A stretch of 64,000 nt of DNA from Prescottella equi (GTDB taxonomy: Bacteria; Actinomycetota; Actinomycetes; Mycobacteriales; Mycobacteriaceae), in assembly GCF_002094305.1 (NCBI RefSeq), contig NZ_LWTX01000004.1:186001-250000 (forward strand), written 5' to 3'. Numbering within the stretch: the stretch's first letter is position 1; each line of letters starts with the position of its first letter. Positions 39,498-48,634 of this stretch are shown here, in pieces. The notes beneath the pieces were generated by a model. It searched no databases, had not been told where the DNA came from, and saw only the letters and a list, made by a program, of their open reading frames with translations. Position numbers and translations under genes: made by a program.

Positions 39498-40652
39498 ATG
39501 AGTTCCCACAGCGCCGCGTCCGCCGGCCTCGACGCCTCCCGCTTCCCGACGGCGGTGTACGCCGACCGTCTGGCCCGAGCCGCGCAGGTCGCGCAGCGCG
39601 CCGGGCTCGACGGCCTGCTCGTGACACCGGGTCCGGACCTGCGGTACCTGATCGGTTCTCGCGCAGATTCGTTCGAGCGACTCACGTGCCTGGTGGTGCC
39701 GTCAAACGGGAACGCGCCGTCGGTGGTTCTCCCGAGGCTCGAGCTGGCGTCGCTGGGAGATTCGGCCGTCGCCGAACTGAATCTGCCGGTACACGACTGG
39801 GTGGACGGCGTCGATCCGTACGAGTTGGTGTCGTCGCTGCTGCCGGAGACGCCGCAGGTCGCCGTCACCGACGCTATGCCGGCGCTACACCTGGTGCCGC
39901 TGTCGCGGCGTTTCAGCGGGGTCCCCGTCCTTGCGACCGGGGTACTGCGCGAACTCCGCATGATCAAGGACGACGCCGAGATCGAGGCGTTGCGCCGCGC
40001 CGGTGCCGCGATCGACCGGGTCCACGCCCGCATGGGCGAGTGGCTGCGACCCGGTCGGACCGAGAGGGAGGTTGCCGCCGACATCACCGCAGCGATTCTG
40101 GCGGAAGGCCACACGGAGGCGGCGTTCGTGATCGTCGGATCGGGCCCGCACGGCGCCGATCCGCATCACGAGGTCTCGGACCGGGTGATCGAATCCGGCG
40201 ATGTCGTCGTGATCGACATCGGGGGGCCGGTCGAGCCCGGCTACAACTCCGATTCGACCCGCACGTACGTCCTGGGGGAGCCGGATCCACAGGTGGCCGA
40301 GCAGGTTGCCGTCCTGGAGGCGGCCCAGCGCGCTGCCGTCGAGGCGGTCCGTCCCGGCGTCACAGCCGAGTCGGTGGACGCCGCCGCCCGGGACGTGCTC
40401 GCGGATGCGGGCCTGGGCGAGGTGTTCGTGCACCGCACCGGGCACGGTATCGGGCTGTCGGTACACGAGGAGCCGTACATCGTCGCCGGCAACGAGATGG
40501 TGCTCGAGCCGGGCATGGCGTTCAGCATCGAACCGGGCATCTACTTTCGGGGCCGCTGGGGTGCCCGCATCGAGGACATCGTCGTCGTCACCGCAGACGG
40601 CTGCGAGTCGATGAACCTTCGACCGCACGAGTTGACGGTCCTCCCGGGCTGA
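39498..40652 (+). CDS. pepE: M24 family Xaa-Pro aminopeptidase-like dipeptidase
   Basis: A 384-residue metallopeptidase that cleaves bonds next to proline in short peptides, plausibly completing breakdown of proteasome products. The N-terminal creatinase-like domain covers ~15-150. The M24 domain holds the dimetal ligands: the aspartates in [20 protein letters not shown], the histidine in [16 protein letters not shown], and the glutamates in FSIEPGIY and ARIEDIV. The ATG at 39498 agrees with the -10. Gene symbol follows the mycobacterial neighbour Rv2089c (recall). Confidence 0.88.
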   Translation: MSSHSAASAGLDASRFPTAVYADRLARAAQVAQRAGLDGLLVTPGPDLRYLIGSRADSFERLTCLVVPSNGNAPSVVLPRLELASLGDSAVAELNLPVHDWVDGVDPYELVSSLLPETPQVAVTDAMPALHLVPLSRRFSGVPVLATGVLRELRMIKDDAEIEALRRAGAAIDRVHARMGEWLRPGRTEREVAADITAAILAEGHTEAAFVIVGSGPHGADPHHEVSDRVIESGDVVVIDIGGPVEPGYNSDSTRTYVLGEPDPQVAEQVAVLEAAQRAAVEAVRPGVTAESVDAAARDVLADAGLGEVFVHRTGHGIGLSVHEEPYIVAGNEMVLEPGMAFSIEPGIYFRGRWGARIEDIVVVTADGCESMNLRPHELTVLPG

Positions 40653-40664
40653 GGCGGCCGCCCG

Positions 40665-41138
40665 TCAGACGATGAAGTTGCCGAACGTCGGATTCGACTG
40701 ACACAGCGGCAGGCTCCACAGATCGATCGTGCCGAAGACGGTGGCCCGGATGTTGCCGTGACCGGTGTAGACGGTCTTCGAGTAGTACGGGTAGGCGCCC
40801 TCGAGAGCCGCCATACCGCTCGCGCCCGTGTCGAGGTTGACCCACGCGACGGTGACCTGACCGGCGGCGGGGATCGGGGGCGCCGCCGGGAACGACTCGA
40901 ACCGGATCTCACCCGGTCCGATCGGCGGATTCTGCTCGGGCCCGGTCTGTCCCGTGGCGCCGGTGAGCGACATCAGGCTGCCCTGGTTGGCGCAGCCGAT
41001 GGTCATGGCCGGCGGGCCGAACGGATGCGGTGGCAATGCCTGAGCTGTCGCAGGAACCGCGACAGCCGCCAGAGCAGCGCCTGCGACCGCCACAGATCGG
41101 ATGATGCATCGGGTTGTTCGTCGATCGGTCATGGCCAT
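40665..41138 (-). CDS. Secreted hypothetical protein
   Basis: A 157-residue protein with an N-terminal signal peptide: a basic start (MTDRRTTRCIIR), a hydrophobic core (SVAVAGAALAAVAVPA) and an Ala-x-Ala type cleavage site at about residue 33. The mature part has two conserved-looking cysteines (GCANQG and LCQSNP) and strands typical of small mycobacterial exported proteins (QVTVAWVNLDTGASG). I do not recognise a named family. Start may be 41138 or 41132. Convergent with pepE. Confidence 0.6.
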   Translation of the reverse strand: MAMTDRRTTRCIIRSVAVAGAALAAVAVPATAQALPPHPFGPPAMTIGCANQGSLMSLTGATGQTGPEQNPPIGPGEIRFESFPAAPPIPAAGQVTVAWVNLDTGASGMAALEGAYPYYSKTVYTGHGNIRATVFGTIDLWSLPLCQSNPTFGNFIV

Positions 41139-41237
41139 CCCCGTTCGGGTGCGCTGGTGACGTCCACCCACGGTACCGCCGAAGGATCCGCGGCACCGGC
41201 ACTCGGACCACCGAATGCCGGTGCAAATCAGGCTATT

Positions 41238-41651
41238 TCACCGATCCACCAGAATCGCCGACCCCATCACGCGCTGCACCGAGATCTCGATGACGACGCG
41301 TGTCGGGTTTTCCCGGGGCGTCCGGTACCGCGCCGCATAGCGCTCGACGCCCTCGGCGACGGACGCCGCGTCCGACAGCACGCGCGCGGGCCCCTCGAGG
41401 GTGAGCCACCGGCCGCCGTCCACCTGGCTGACCGCGGCGTACCCACCGCGGTCGGCATTGCGGGCCTTCTGCGACGTGTCGTTCGTGATGATTCGGGCGA
41501 TCCGGTTGTCCGGGTCCCACGTGAATCCCACCGCCACGACGTGCGGGGAACCGTCCTTGCGCAACGTCGTCAGAGTTGCGAGGTGTCGTTCGGTGAGGAA
41601 CGTGCCGGCCTCGGCGGTCAGGTGGGAGGGATCGGCGGGGGTTCGGGCCAT
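41238..41651 (-). CDS. PPOX-class F420-dependent oxidoreductase
   Basis: A 137-residue split-barrel protein of the pyridoxamine-phosphate-oxidase-like group that uses F420 (or binds biliverdin/haem-like ligands in some members; compare Rv2074). Signature parts are [26 protein letters not shown] near residue 19, [20 protein letters not shown], and the helix-strand end [13 protein letters not shown]. The ATG at 41651 agrees with a -10 six bases upstream. It is divergent from the SDR-cob operon, 44 bases apart. Confidence 0.85.
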   Translation of the reverse strand: MARTPADPSHLTAEAGTFLTERHLATLTTLRKDGSPHVVAVGFTWDPDNRIARIITNDTSQKARNADRGGYAAVSQVDGGRWLTLEGPARVLSDAASVAEGVERYAARYRTPRENPTRVVIEISVQRVMGSAILVDR

Positions 41652-41657
41652 GCCCCG

Positions 41658-41663
41658 ACGGTA
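41658..41663 (-). promoter_or_regulatory. -10 element of the PPOX gene, leaderless
   Basis: TACCGT on the minus strand, six bases before the ATG at 41651. Confidence 0.5.
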
Positions 41664-41695
41664 CTCGAGCGCGGCTGATCCAGGACACTGGAGGC

Positions 41696-42451
41696 ATGAG
41701 TGACACGGACTATGCGCCCGGCTCGGTGGTGCTGCTCGGCGGTCGCAGCGAGATCGGTTTGGAGGTCGCGCGCCGACTGGCGCCGGGGCGGGTCGTCGTG
41801 TTGGCGGCGCGGCGCTCCGGTGATCTCGAACGGGAGACGCGCACGATCCTCGACGGGGGTGCGAAAGCGGTGCACAGCGTCGAGTTCGACGCGGACCGGG
41901 TCTCGGACCATCCGGCGGTGCTGTCGTCGATCGCCGAGCAGCACGGCCCCATCGGGGTCGCTGTGCTCGCGTTCGGGGTGCTGGGCGACCAGACCCGGGC
42001 CGAGCAGGACGCGGGCCACGCGCTCGCTGTCGTACACACCGACTACGTCGCGCAGATCAGTGTGCTGACACATCTAGCGAACCTGATGCGCGCGCACGGA
42101 TCGGGACAGATCGTGGTCTTCTCCTCCGTCGCGGGGGCGCGCGTGCGGCGCGCCAATTACGTGTACGGCTCGGCGAAGGCCGGTCTGGACGGGTTCGCGA
42201 GTGGTCTGACGGATGCGCTGCACGGCAGCGGTGTCCGCGTGCTGCTGGTCCGGCCCGGATTCGTCATCGGCCGGATGACCGAGGGCATGAAGCCGGCCCC
42301 GTTCTCGAGCACCCCGCAGCAGGTGGCCGACGCCGTCGCACACGGGCTGCGCAAGGGGAGCGAACGGGTGTGGGTGCCGGGGTTGCTCCGTCCGGTGATC
42401 TTCGCGATGCGGCTGGTGCCGCAGTTCGTGTGGCGGCGGATGCCCCGGTGA
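41696..42451 (+). CDS. Short-chain dehydrogenase/reductase heading the cobLMK operon
   Basis: A 251-residue SDR resembling DprE2-type and Rv2073c proteins. The dinucleotide motif is atypical, GGRSEIG near residue 15, instead of TGxxxGIG. The catalytic serine lies in [12 protein letters not shown] and the Tyr-Lys pair in [11 protein letters not shown]-terminal hydrophobic helix ([15 protein letters not shown]) suggests membrane contact. The stop overlaps the cobL GTG, so it is co-translated with cobalamin genes although no cobalamin step needs an SDR of this type; the pairing is conserved in mycobacteria (recall). Confidence 0.82.
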   Translation: MSDTDYAPGSVVLLGGRSEIGLEVARRLAPGRVVVLAARRSGDLERETRTILDGGAKAVHSVEFDADRVSDHPAVLSSIAEQHGPIGVAVLAFGVLGDQTRAEQDAGHALAVVHTDYVAQISVLTHLANLMRAHGSGQIVVFSSVAGARVRRANYVYGSAKAGLDGFASGLTDALHGSGVRVLLVRPGFVIGRMTEGMKPAPFSSTPQQVADAVAHGLRKGSERVWVPGLLRPVIFAMRLVPQFVWRRMPR

Positions 42452-43692
42452 CTTCCTCTGCGATCGACCCGATCGTGGTCGTCGGAATCGGCGCCGACGG
42501 CTGGGACGGCCTCGCGCCGCGCGCACAGGCGGCCATCCGCGACGCCGAAGTGCTGATGGGCTCGACCCGGCAGCTGGAGTTGATACCCGAGTCGGCCGCC
42601 AAGCGGGTGGCGTGGCCGTCCCCGATGCTGCCGGCGCTGCCCGCACTGTTCGACGAACACCGCGACCGCCGGGTGTGCGTGCTGGCGAGCGGCGACCCGA
42701 TGTTCCACGGGATCGGTGTCACACTCGGCCGAGTACTGGGAGCGGAACGCCTGCACGTGATCGCGCACCCGTCGTCGGTGTCGCTCGCGTGCGCCCGGCT
42801 GGGCTGGCCGCTGCACGAGACGACGACCGTGAGCCTGGTGAACCGCGACGTTTCGACGCTGGCCGCGAGCCTCGTCGACGGGCAGCGCCTGCTCGTGCTC
42901 GCCAACGACGAACACACTCCCGCTGCAGTCGCGCGGCTTCTGACCGCGCACGGCTTCGGCGACAGCACGCTGGTGGTGCTCGAGCAGTTGGGTGGCCCCG
43001 CCGAGCACGTCGTCGAGGGCCGGGCCGGCGGCTGGGATCGGGCCCCGGGCGATCCGCTCAACGTGATCGCGCTCGAGCTGCGGGCGTCGGATGCCGCGCT
43101 CCGGCTCACCCGGACGCCCGGACTGCCCGATGCCGCCTACCGCGGCGACGGCCAGATGACCAAGCACGAGGTGCGTGCCCTGACCCTCTCGACGTTGGCC
43201 CCCGCGCCGGGCGAGCTGTTGTGGGACGTCGGCGGCGGGTCCGGCACCATCGGCATCGAGTGGATGCGCACCGACCCGCGGTGCCGCGCGGTCGCCTTCG
43301 AACGCGACCCTGCCCGCGTCGCGCAGATCGTGGACAACGCCGCCCGACTCGGGGTGCCGACCTTGCGGGTACTCGGTTCGGCACCGGCTGCGTTCGCCGA
43401 TGAGGCGTCGGATCCCGACGCCGTCTTCGTGGGTGGTGGGGTGACGCAGGACGGCATGCTCGACGACTGCTGGACGCGGCTGCGTCCGGGCGGCCGGATG
43501 GTCGTCAACGCGGTCACCGCGGAATCGGAGGCGCTCGTGCTGCAGTGGCACGCGCGACTGGGCGGGGACCTGCGCAAGTTCCAGATCTACCGCGGCGAAC
43601 CGCTCGGCGGATTCACGGCGTGGCGACCGCAACTGCCGGTGGCGCAATGGTCGGTCGCCAAGCCGCACAGCACCGAAAAGGAAGAGCAATGA
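42448..43692 (+). CDS. cobL: Precorrin-6Y C5,15-methyltransferase (decarboxylating)
   Basis: Adds methyl groups at C5 and C15 and decarboxylates the C12 acetate in aerobic cobalamin synthesis. The 414-residue protein is the full fusion: an N-terminal CbiE-like tetrapyrrole methylase (about 5-215; LASGDPMFHGIG) and a C-terminal CbiT-like methylase with the AdoMet loop WDVGGGSGTIGIEW near 265. It starts at a GTG overlapping the SDR stop and overlaps cobM by ATGA. Confidence 0.93.
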   Translation: MTSSAIDPIVVVGIGADGWDGLAPRAQAAIRDAEVLMGSTRQLELIPESAAKRVAWPSPMLPALPALFDEHRDRRVCVLASGDPMFHGIGVTLGRVLGAERLHVIAHPSSVSLACARLGWPLHETTTVSLVNRDVSTLAASLVDGQRLLVLANDEHTPAAVARLLTAHGFGDSTLVVLEQLGGPAEHVVEGRAGGWDRAPGDPLNVIALELRASDAALRLTRTPGLPDAAYRGDGQMTKHEVRALTLSTLAPAPGELLWDVGGGSGTIGIEWMRTDPRCRAVAFERDPARVAQIVDNAARLGVPTLRVLGSAPAAFADEASDPDAVFVGGGVTQDGMLDDCWTRLRPGGRMVVNAVTAESEALVLQWHARLGGDLRKFQIYRGEPLGGFTAWRPQLPVAQWSVAKPHSTEKEEQ

Positions 43693-44438
43693 CAGTCCAC
43701 TTCATCGGCGCCGGACCGGGCGCCGCGGACCTGATCACGCTGCGGGCTTCGCGCATCATCGCCCAGAGCCCCGCCTGCCTGTACGCGGGCAGTCTGGTCC
43801 CGGCCGAGTTGCTGACGCTGTGCCCGGACGACGCAGAGGTGATCGACACCGCGCGACTGAGTCTCGACGAGATCATCGAGCAGATCATCGCTTTCGACGC
43901 GGCCGGACTCGATGTGGCACGCCTGCATTCGGGCGACCCGTCCATCTATTCGGCGGTGGCCGAGCAGGTTCGACGCCTCGACGCCGCCGGTGTCGCATAC
44001 GACATCGTGCCCGGCGTACCGGCCTTCACCGCAGCCGCCGCCGCTCTCGGCCGGGAACTGACGGTGCCCGGGGTCTCCCAGTCGATCGTGCTGACTCGCG
44101 TGTCGACGTTGTCGACGGCGATGCCGCCGGGGGAGGACCTGCGCTCGCTCGGCCGAAGCGGGGCCACGATGGTGGTGCACCTGGGTGCGCACCGGATCGA
44201 GCAGATCGTGGAGGAACTGTCCGAGAACTACGGTTCCGACTGTCCCGCAGCGGTCGTCGCGTTCGCGAGCCGCCCGGACGAGGTGGTGCTGCGCGGCACA
44301 CTCGCAACGCTGGTCGACCAGGTTCACGCGGCAGGGATCACGAAGACCGCAGTGGTGATCGTGGGGCGCGTCCTTGCTGCGGAAGGCTTCCCGGACAGCT
44401 ACCTGTACTCGGCGACGCGGTCGCGCACCACGCATTGA
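43689..44438 (+). CDS. cobM: Precorrin-4 C11-methyltransferase
   Basis: Methylates C11 of precorrin-4 with AdoMet. The 249-residue enzyme shows the family features MTVHFIGAGPGAADLITLRA, YAGSLVP, RLHSGDPSIYSAV and VPGVPAFTAAAAALG. The ATG overlaps the cobL stop; cobK begins eight bases after its stop. Confidence 0.95.
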   Translation: MTVHFIGAGPGAADLITLRASRIIAQSPACLYAGSLVPAELLTLCPDDAEVIDTARLSLDEIIEQIIAFDAAGLDVARLHSGDPSIYSAVAEQVRRLDAAGVAYDIVPGVPAFTAAAAALGRELTVPGVSQSIVLTRVSTLSTAMPPGEDLRSLGRSGATMVVHLGAHRIEQIVEELSENYGSDCPAAVVAFASRPDEVVLRGTLATLVDQVHAAGITKTAVVIVGRVLAAEGFPDSYLYSATRSRTTH

Positions 44439-44446
44439 GTGCCTCG

Positions 44447-45199
44447 ATGCGCAGAGTCCTCGTCCTGGGCGGTACCGGCGAGGCGCGGATGCTCGCGGCG
44501 CGCCTCGCCGACGCTCCGTCGGTCGAGGTGATTTCCTCGCTCGCCGGCCGGGTGCGTGAACCGGTGCTCCCGGTCGGACAGGTCCGGGTGGGCGGCTTCG
44601 GTGGCGTCGACGGCCTGACGCACTGGTTGCGGGACAACGAGATCGACGCCGTCGTCGATGCGACGCACCCGTTCGCCGCGCAGATCACGGCGAACGCGGC
44701 CGCCGCGACCGCGCGGGTAGGGGTTCCGCTGCTGGTGCTGCGCCGCCGCGAATGGGCACCCGGACCGGGGGACGACTGGCATGTCGTACGGGATCTGGCC
44801 GCGGGCGCCGAGGCGGTGGCCGGGCTGGGGGAGCGGGTGTTCCTCACGATCGGCCGGCAGGGGGTCGACGCGTTCGCCGACGGCGACGGCTGGTTCCTGA
44901 TCCGTGCGATCGATCCACCCGAGGTGCGGTTGCCGGAGAAGTCCGAACTGCTGCTCGCGCGTGGACCTTTCACCGTCGGCGACGAGGTCGCGCTGTTGCG
45001 GGAGCGCCGCATCGACGTCGTCGTCACGAAGAACAGCGGGGGAGCGCTCACGTCGGCGAAGCTCGAGGCGGCACGGAAGGTGGGGGTGCCAGTGGTGATG
45101 GTGGCCCGCACCCCGATTCCGGAGGGGATCGCGTCGACGTCCGATCTCGACGTCGCGGCCGCCTGGGCGGCCGACGGGGTGCTTCCGCTCCCGAAGTGA
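44447..45199 (+). CDS. cobK: Precorrin-6A reductase
   Basis: NADPH-dependent reduction of precorrin-6A to dihydroprecorrin-6. The 250-residue protein has the Rossmann start RRVLVLGGTGEARMLA, the typical DATHPFAAQITANAAAA near residue 70, and VVTKNSGGALTSAKLEAARKV near 200. Last gene of the SDR-cobL-cobM-cobK operon. The ~220 bases that follow hold no hairpin, only a possible promoter for the next gene. Confidence 0.93.
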   Translation: MRRVLVLGGTGEARMLAARLADAPSVEVISSLAGRVREPVLPVGQVRVGGFGGVDGLTHWLRDNEIDAVVDATHPFAAQITANAAAATARVGVPLLVLRRREWAPGPGDDWHVVRDLAAGAEAVAGLGERVFLTIGRQGVDAFADGDGWFLIRAIDPPEVRLPEKSELLLARGPFTVGDEVALLRERRIDVVVTKNSGGALTSAKLEAARKVGVPVVMVARTPIPEGIASTSDLDVAAAWAADGVLPLPK

Positions 45200-45383
45200 C
45201 GTCCCGCGACTGCGATCGCGTAAGCGACGGTGGGCGAATTTCGTGCCGGACGGAAAAGTGGGAATATCCGAAGCTCACCGAAGGGTCGCGGAGCCCCCAC
45301 AGTCCTATGCTGACTCACCTCCCGACAACTCCACTTCCCACAACGACGAAAGGGTTGAATGTCCGGGACGAAGGGGAGAGGTC

Positions 45384-45422
45384 ATGGATCGGATGTACGT
45401 CGTCGGGGCGGGCCGCGCATGA
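45384..45422 (+). CDS. Possible 12-codon leader ORF coupled to the SDR gene
   Basis: The ribosome site AAGGGGAGAGG stands three bases before an ATG at 45384 that opens MDRMYVVGAGRA and stops at 45422, with its TGA overlapping the ATG of the SDR gene (ATGA). The SDR start has no comparable site of its own. Either translational coupling through a leader peptide, or a chance frame if the SDR starts upstream. Confidence 0.35.
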   Translation: MDRMYVVGAGRA

Positions 45423-46225
45423 GTCGGGCGGTGGTCACCGGCGCCGGCGGCGCGATCGGGTCGGCGATCTGCCGGGGGTTGGCCGGGCGGGGGCACGACA
45501 TCGTCGCGGTGGATGTGGACCCCGACGGGCTGGAGGCCCTCGCCCGGGAGCTGCCCGGGCGGGTGACCCCGCATCGGTGCGACCTCACCAACGCGGCGCA
45601 ACGCGACGGATTGGTGCAGGCCGTGGGTGGACGCTGTGATCTGTTGGTCCACGTCGCGGGTGTCGTCGTCACGACACCGTTCGAGCGGGTGACGGACGTC
45701 GAGACGGATCGCGAGCTAGGCGTGAATCTGTTGGCACCGGTCCACCTCACCCGCGCTCTGTACCCGGCGCTTCGAGATTCCCAGGGCCACGTCGTCGCGA
45801 TCGTGTCCATCGGCGGAATGCTGCCGTTGGCCGAGAGTCCCGGTTACAGCGCGTCGAAGTTCGGACTTCGGGGGTTTCTGCTCGCGCTCGCGGCCCGTAC
45901 CCCGGAAACCGGCGTACGGGTGAGCGTTGTCAATCCCGGATCGGTCGACACCCCGATGCTGCGGCACGAAGCGGCCACAGGTGGATCGGCGCTCAACTTC
46001 CTGAGCACCCCTGTCCGGCCGGAGGCGGTGGCCGCGCGGGTGCTGAGGCTCGTCGACCGGCCCAGGATCGAGACGAACGTGCCTCGATCGGACGGGTGGA
46101 TGGTCAAGGCGGGAATGCTCGTTCCCGGCCTGACGCTGCGGGCCCTGCCGTGGATCGCCAAGCTCTCGCGTGGCAACCTGCGGCGATATCGGGCACGGCA
46201 CGGCATCGAGTCCGTCGTCCGGTAG
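45419..46225 (+). CDS. Short-chain dehydrogenase/reductase
   Basis: A 268-residue classical SDR with the NAD(P) loop TGAGGAIG near residue 8, an aspartate-ended second strand (IVAVDVDPDG, favouring NAD), the NNAG-equivalent VHVAGVV, and the Tyr-x3-Lys active site YSASKFG near 140. Substrate unknown. An upstream in-frame ATG at 45359 (with its own GAAAGGG site) would add 20 basic residues before the Rossmann strand; the start at 45419 fits the fold better. First gene of the block that splits the cobalamin genes. Confidence 0.82.
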   Translation: MSRAVVTGAGGAIGSAICRGLAGRGHDIVAVDVDPDGLEALARELPGRVTPHRCDLTNAAQRDGLVQAVGGRCDLLVHVAGVVVTTPFERVTDVETDRELGVNLLAPVHLTRALYPALRDSQGHVVAIVSIGGMLPLAESPGYSASKFGLRGFLLALAARTPETGVRVSVVNPGSVDTPMLRHEAATGGSALNFLSTPVRPEAVAARVLRLVDRPRIETNVPRSDGWMVKAGMLVPGLTLRALPWIAKLSRGNLRRYRARHGIESVVR

Positions 46226-46258
46226 TTCGCCGCGGTCCCGCAGCGCCATACTGGTCGG

Positions 46259-46948
46259 GTGGAGGCCGAGAGGCGGTTGCGGGTGTCGGACGTCGCGTCC
46301 GCGGCGTGGGGATACGTTCGCCGCGCGCCGGGCACCTTCGTGTGGCTGGCCATCCTGTTCGTGACGACGGTCGTCATGCATCATCTGTCGCCGCAGGTGC
46401 TGAACGACGTCCTCGGCGACCGGTCGACCAATCTGCACCACCTGCGCGAGGATCCGATCCGAGTCCTGGTCACGAGCGCGTTCTGGATCGCGGGCGGCAC
46501 GTGGATCGGCTATTTCCTGCTCTTCAACCTGTTCCACGTGCCGGTGGAGCGTTGGCTCGGGACGTGGCGATGGTTGTCGGTCGCAGTGATCGCGCACGTC
46601 GGGGCGACGTACATCAGCGAGGGAGTGCTGTACCTGGCGATCCAGCATCACCGCGCCCCGGAATCGGCTGTCAACACCCTCGATGTCGGGGTCAGCTACG
46701 CCCTCGCGGGAGTCACGGCTGTGTTGGCGTACCGGATCGCGCCGCCGTGGCGCTACGTGTACGTAGTCGGCGTGCTGCTCGTCTACGGGCTCCCCCTGTT
46801 CGGTGGGCTCACCTTCACCGACATCGGCCATTTCACCGCGGTGCTCATCGGCTTCGGGTGCTATCCGCTCACCCGGTCGCGCCCGGGAGTGTGGGATCCG
46901 GCGGACTGGTTGCGCGGAATGCGTCAACGTGTCGGAGCGCACAGGTAG
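46259..46948 (+). CDS. Rhomboid-like integral membrane protein
   Basis: A 229-residue protein with about six membrane helices. A serine in DVGVSYALAG (about residue 145) and a histidine in the last helix (TDIGHFTAVLIGFGCYP) occupy the places of the rhomboid protease dyad, but the motif is GxSY, not GxSG, so activity is uncertain. HHLREDPIRVLVTSAFW is typical of actinobacterial rhomboid-like proteins. The GTG at 46259 follows CATACT by six bases, a possible -10. Partner or substrate unknown. Confidence 0.65.
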   Translation: MEAERRLRVSDVASAAWGYVRRAPGTFVWLAILFVTTVVMHHLSPQVLNDVLGDRSTNLHHLREDPIRVLVTSAFWIAGGTWIGYFLLFNLFHVPVERWLGTWRWLSVAVIAHVGATYISEGVLYLAIQHHRAPESAVNTLDVGVSYALAGVTAVLAYRIAPPWRYVYVVGVLLVYGLPLFGGLTFTDIGHFTAVLIGFGCYPLTRSRPGVWDPADWLRGMRQRVGAHR

Positions 46949-46951
46949 CGT
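46946..46951 (+). promoter_or_regulatory. -10 element of the DUF4287 gene, leaderless
   Basis: TAGCGT, whose TAG is also the stop codon of the rhomboid-like gene; it ends seven bases before the ATG at 46959. Confidence 0.5.
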
Positions 46952-46958
46952 TCGCGCC

Positions 46959-47171
46959 ATGACCGAACCGGTGAAGGGTCCCGCGTCCTACTTTCCGTCG
47001 ATCGAGAAGAAGTACGGCAAGCCCATCAGCGAGTGGCAGAGCCTGATTCGTTCCTCGGATCTCACCAAGCACATGGAGTTGGTGAGCTGGCTCAAGAGCG
47101 AGCACGGCCTCGGCCACGGGCATGCGAATGCCCTCGTCGCGCACACGCTGAAGGAGGATGCGACGGGCTGA
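46959..47171 (+). CDS. DUF4287 domain protein
   Basis: A 70-residue protein. YFPSIEKKYGKPISEWQSLI and HMELVSWLKSEHGLGHGHANALVAH are the hallmarks of DUF4287, a small helical domain common in actinobacteria. No membrane segment or catalytic motif. Often fused to or near DUF5655 proteins; here alone. Function unknown. Convergent with the hydroxylase gene, 16 bases apart. Confidence 0.85.
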   Translation: MTEPVKGPASYFPSIEKKYGKPISEWQSLIRSSDLTKHMELVSWLKSEHGLGHGHANALVAHTLKEDATG

Positions 47172-47187
47172 TGCGCCGAGTATCGGC

Positions 47188-47871
47188 CTAGGCGCCGGCG
47201 ACGTCGAGTCCGTGCAGCCGCTTCGCGGTGGGCGACTTGTCGACGGATTCCGTATCCGGCTCGGTGCCGAACAGGCGGTCGGCGGTCCCGGACGTGGTGA
47301 CCGTGAACCAGTAGTGCTCGTTGCGGTAATGGTGGTTCCGGTGATGCCGCCACGTCGCCTTGTACAGCGCAGTCTTCGGCTTGTAGTCGGTGTGGATGAG
47401 GAAGTGCGTCCACTCGTAGCCAAGGCCCAGCGCGGTGATACCGATCAGGAACGTCAACCCGAGCTCGAGGCGGGGTGTCGCGAGCAGCGCGATCGCGAGG
47501 AGGAGTGGCACCAGCCACACGAACACCGGCGCGGGAATGAAATCCAGCGGAATGTTCCGCGGATCCCCGTGGTGCGCGCGGTGTTTCCGGGCGAGCAGTG
47601 GGTCGATCGTGAACCCGGCTACCCGCTTCGGGCGCCAGTGCAGGACGAACACGTGGATGATCCACTCGAGCACCGGGAACAGTGCGAGCATCACCAACGG
47701 CACCAGGGCGTCGGCCCAGGTCCAATTTCCGACGACCGACCGGGCCACAACCGCGCCGAGGGACAACGTTCCGATGATCCACGGACTCGGGTGATGCACG
47801 AACTCCCGGAACGCGGCAGCAAGGGTGACGTTGCGCCCGAAGGCCGGCGACTCTGAGCGGGCGATGGTCAC
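47188..47871 (-). CDS. Fatty acid hydroxylase/sterol desaturase family membrane protein
   Basis: A 227-residue di-iron membrane oxygenase. Several hydrophobic segments are separated by the histidine clusters EWIIHVFVLH, KHRAHHGD, THFLIHTDY and RHHRNHHYRNEH, which supply the iron ligands. Likely hydroxylates or desaturates a lipid; substrate unknown. The ATG overlaps the stop of the upstream GntR gene (ATGA), so the regulator and enzyme are made from one mRNA and the GntR protein probably controls this gene. Confidence 0.83.
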   Translation of the reverse strand: MTIARSESPAFGRNVTLAAAFREFVHHPSPWIIGTLSLGAVVARSVVGNWTWADALVPLVMLALFPVLEWIIHVFVLHWRPKRVAGFTIDPLLARKHRAHHGDPRNIPLDFIPAPVFVWLVPLLLAIALLATPRLELGLTFLIGITALGLGYEWTHFLIHTDYKPKTALYKATWRHHRNHHYRNEHYWFTVTTSGTADRLFGTEPDTESVDKSPTAKRLHGLDVAGA

Positions 47872-48602
47872 GAGTTTTCCTCGGATGCATCCCGTGCGGC
47901 CACCAGGGCGCTACCCAGGAGTGTGGTCGCCGGCTCGAGCAGGGCATGCGCCGCGGCGAAGGCCGCTGGTCGGTCGCGGCGTCGAATTGCGTCGGTGATC
48001 GCACGGTAGCGGTCGCTCTCGTTCACCTCGGCCGCCATCACCATCGCCAATGCGTCGATCATCGGTTCGTATGCGCTGCGCAGCGTGTTGAACATCAGCC
48101 GGAACGTGATCGAGTCGGCACCGTCGACCACGAGATCCCAGAAGTCGAGGGCGATGCGTTGCCTGGCCACGGAATCGTCGTCGGCCGCGAGGGCATCGAC
48201 GGCGGAGTCCAGCACGTCCGCCGTACCCTCCGGTGCGCGCTGTGCCGCCAGTTCCGCGACCTTCGGCCCATTCCACAGCCGGGCCTCGAGAATGCTGTGC
48301 GCCACCGCCGGATCGATCTCGCCGCCCCGGACGAGCAGCCGGGGGAGTAGGTCCAGGCCCCCGCGCCGTCGCAGGTCGTTGACCACTGTCGCGCCACCCT
48401 GCCGGACGTCGACTAGCCCCATCGCGGCGATCCGGCCCAGAGCCTCGCGCACCGCCGGGCGGGACACCCCGAGCGCCTCCGCCATGCGCCGCTCGCTGAG
48501 CAGCGTCTCACCTGGTGCCACTCGACCATCGACCACGCGGCCCAGCAACTGGTCGAACACGTCGTCGGGAATCGAGCGGCGCTGCACCGGAGTGAGATCC
48601 AT
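47868..48602 (-). CDS. GntR/FadR family regulator with FCD domain
   Basis: A 244-residue transcription factor. The winged helix (about 8-75) includes LLSERRMAEALGVSRPAVREALGR, and the FCD effector domain follows (about 95-225) with metal-ligand-like Asp/His positions in the AARRLWNGP to FAAAHALLEP region. FCD regulators sense small carboxylates or lipids. The ATG at 48602 is supported by a -10 six bases upstream, so the protein may repress its own promoter and the co-transcribed hydroxylase. Confidence 0.85.
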   Translation of the reverse strand: MDLTPVQRRSIPDDVFDQLLGRVVDGRVAPGETLLSERRMAEALGVSRPAVREALGRIAAMGLVDVRQGGATVVNDLRRRGGLDLLPRLLVRGGEIDPAVAHSILEARLWNGPKVAELAAQRAPEGTADVLDSAVDALAADDDSVARQRIALDFWDLVVDGADSITFRLMFNTLRSAYEPMIDALAMVMAAEVNESDRYRAITDAIRRRDRPAAFAAAHALLEPATTLLGSALVAARDASEENS

Positions 48603-48608
48603 ATCACA

Positions 48609-48614
48609 ACGCTA
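48609..48614 (-). promoter_or_regulatory. -10 element of the GntR-hydroxylase operon, leaderless
   Basis: TAGCGT on the minus strand, six bases before the ATG at 48602. Confidence 0.55.
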
Positions 48615-48634
48615 AGCCCGCGCCGGCTAGGAGG

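Noticed and set aside
45200-45383. Riboswitch or terminator after cobK
   Set aside because: No long inverted repeat or known riboswitch core; only a possible TATGCT promoter hexamer near 45305.
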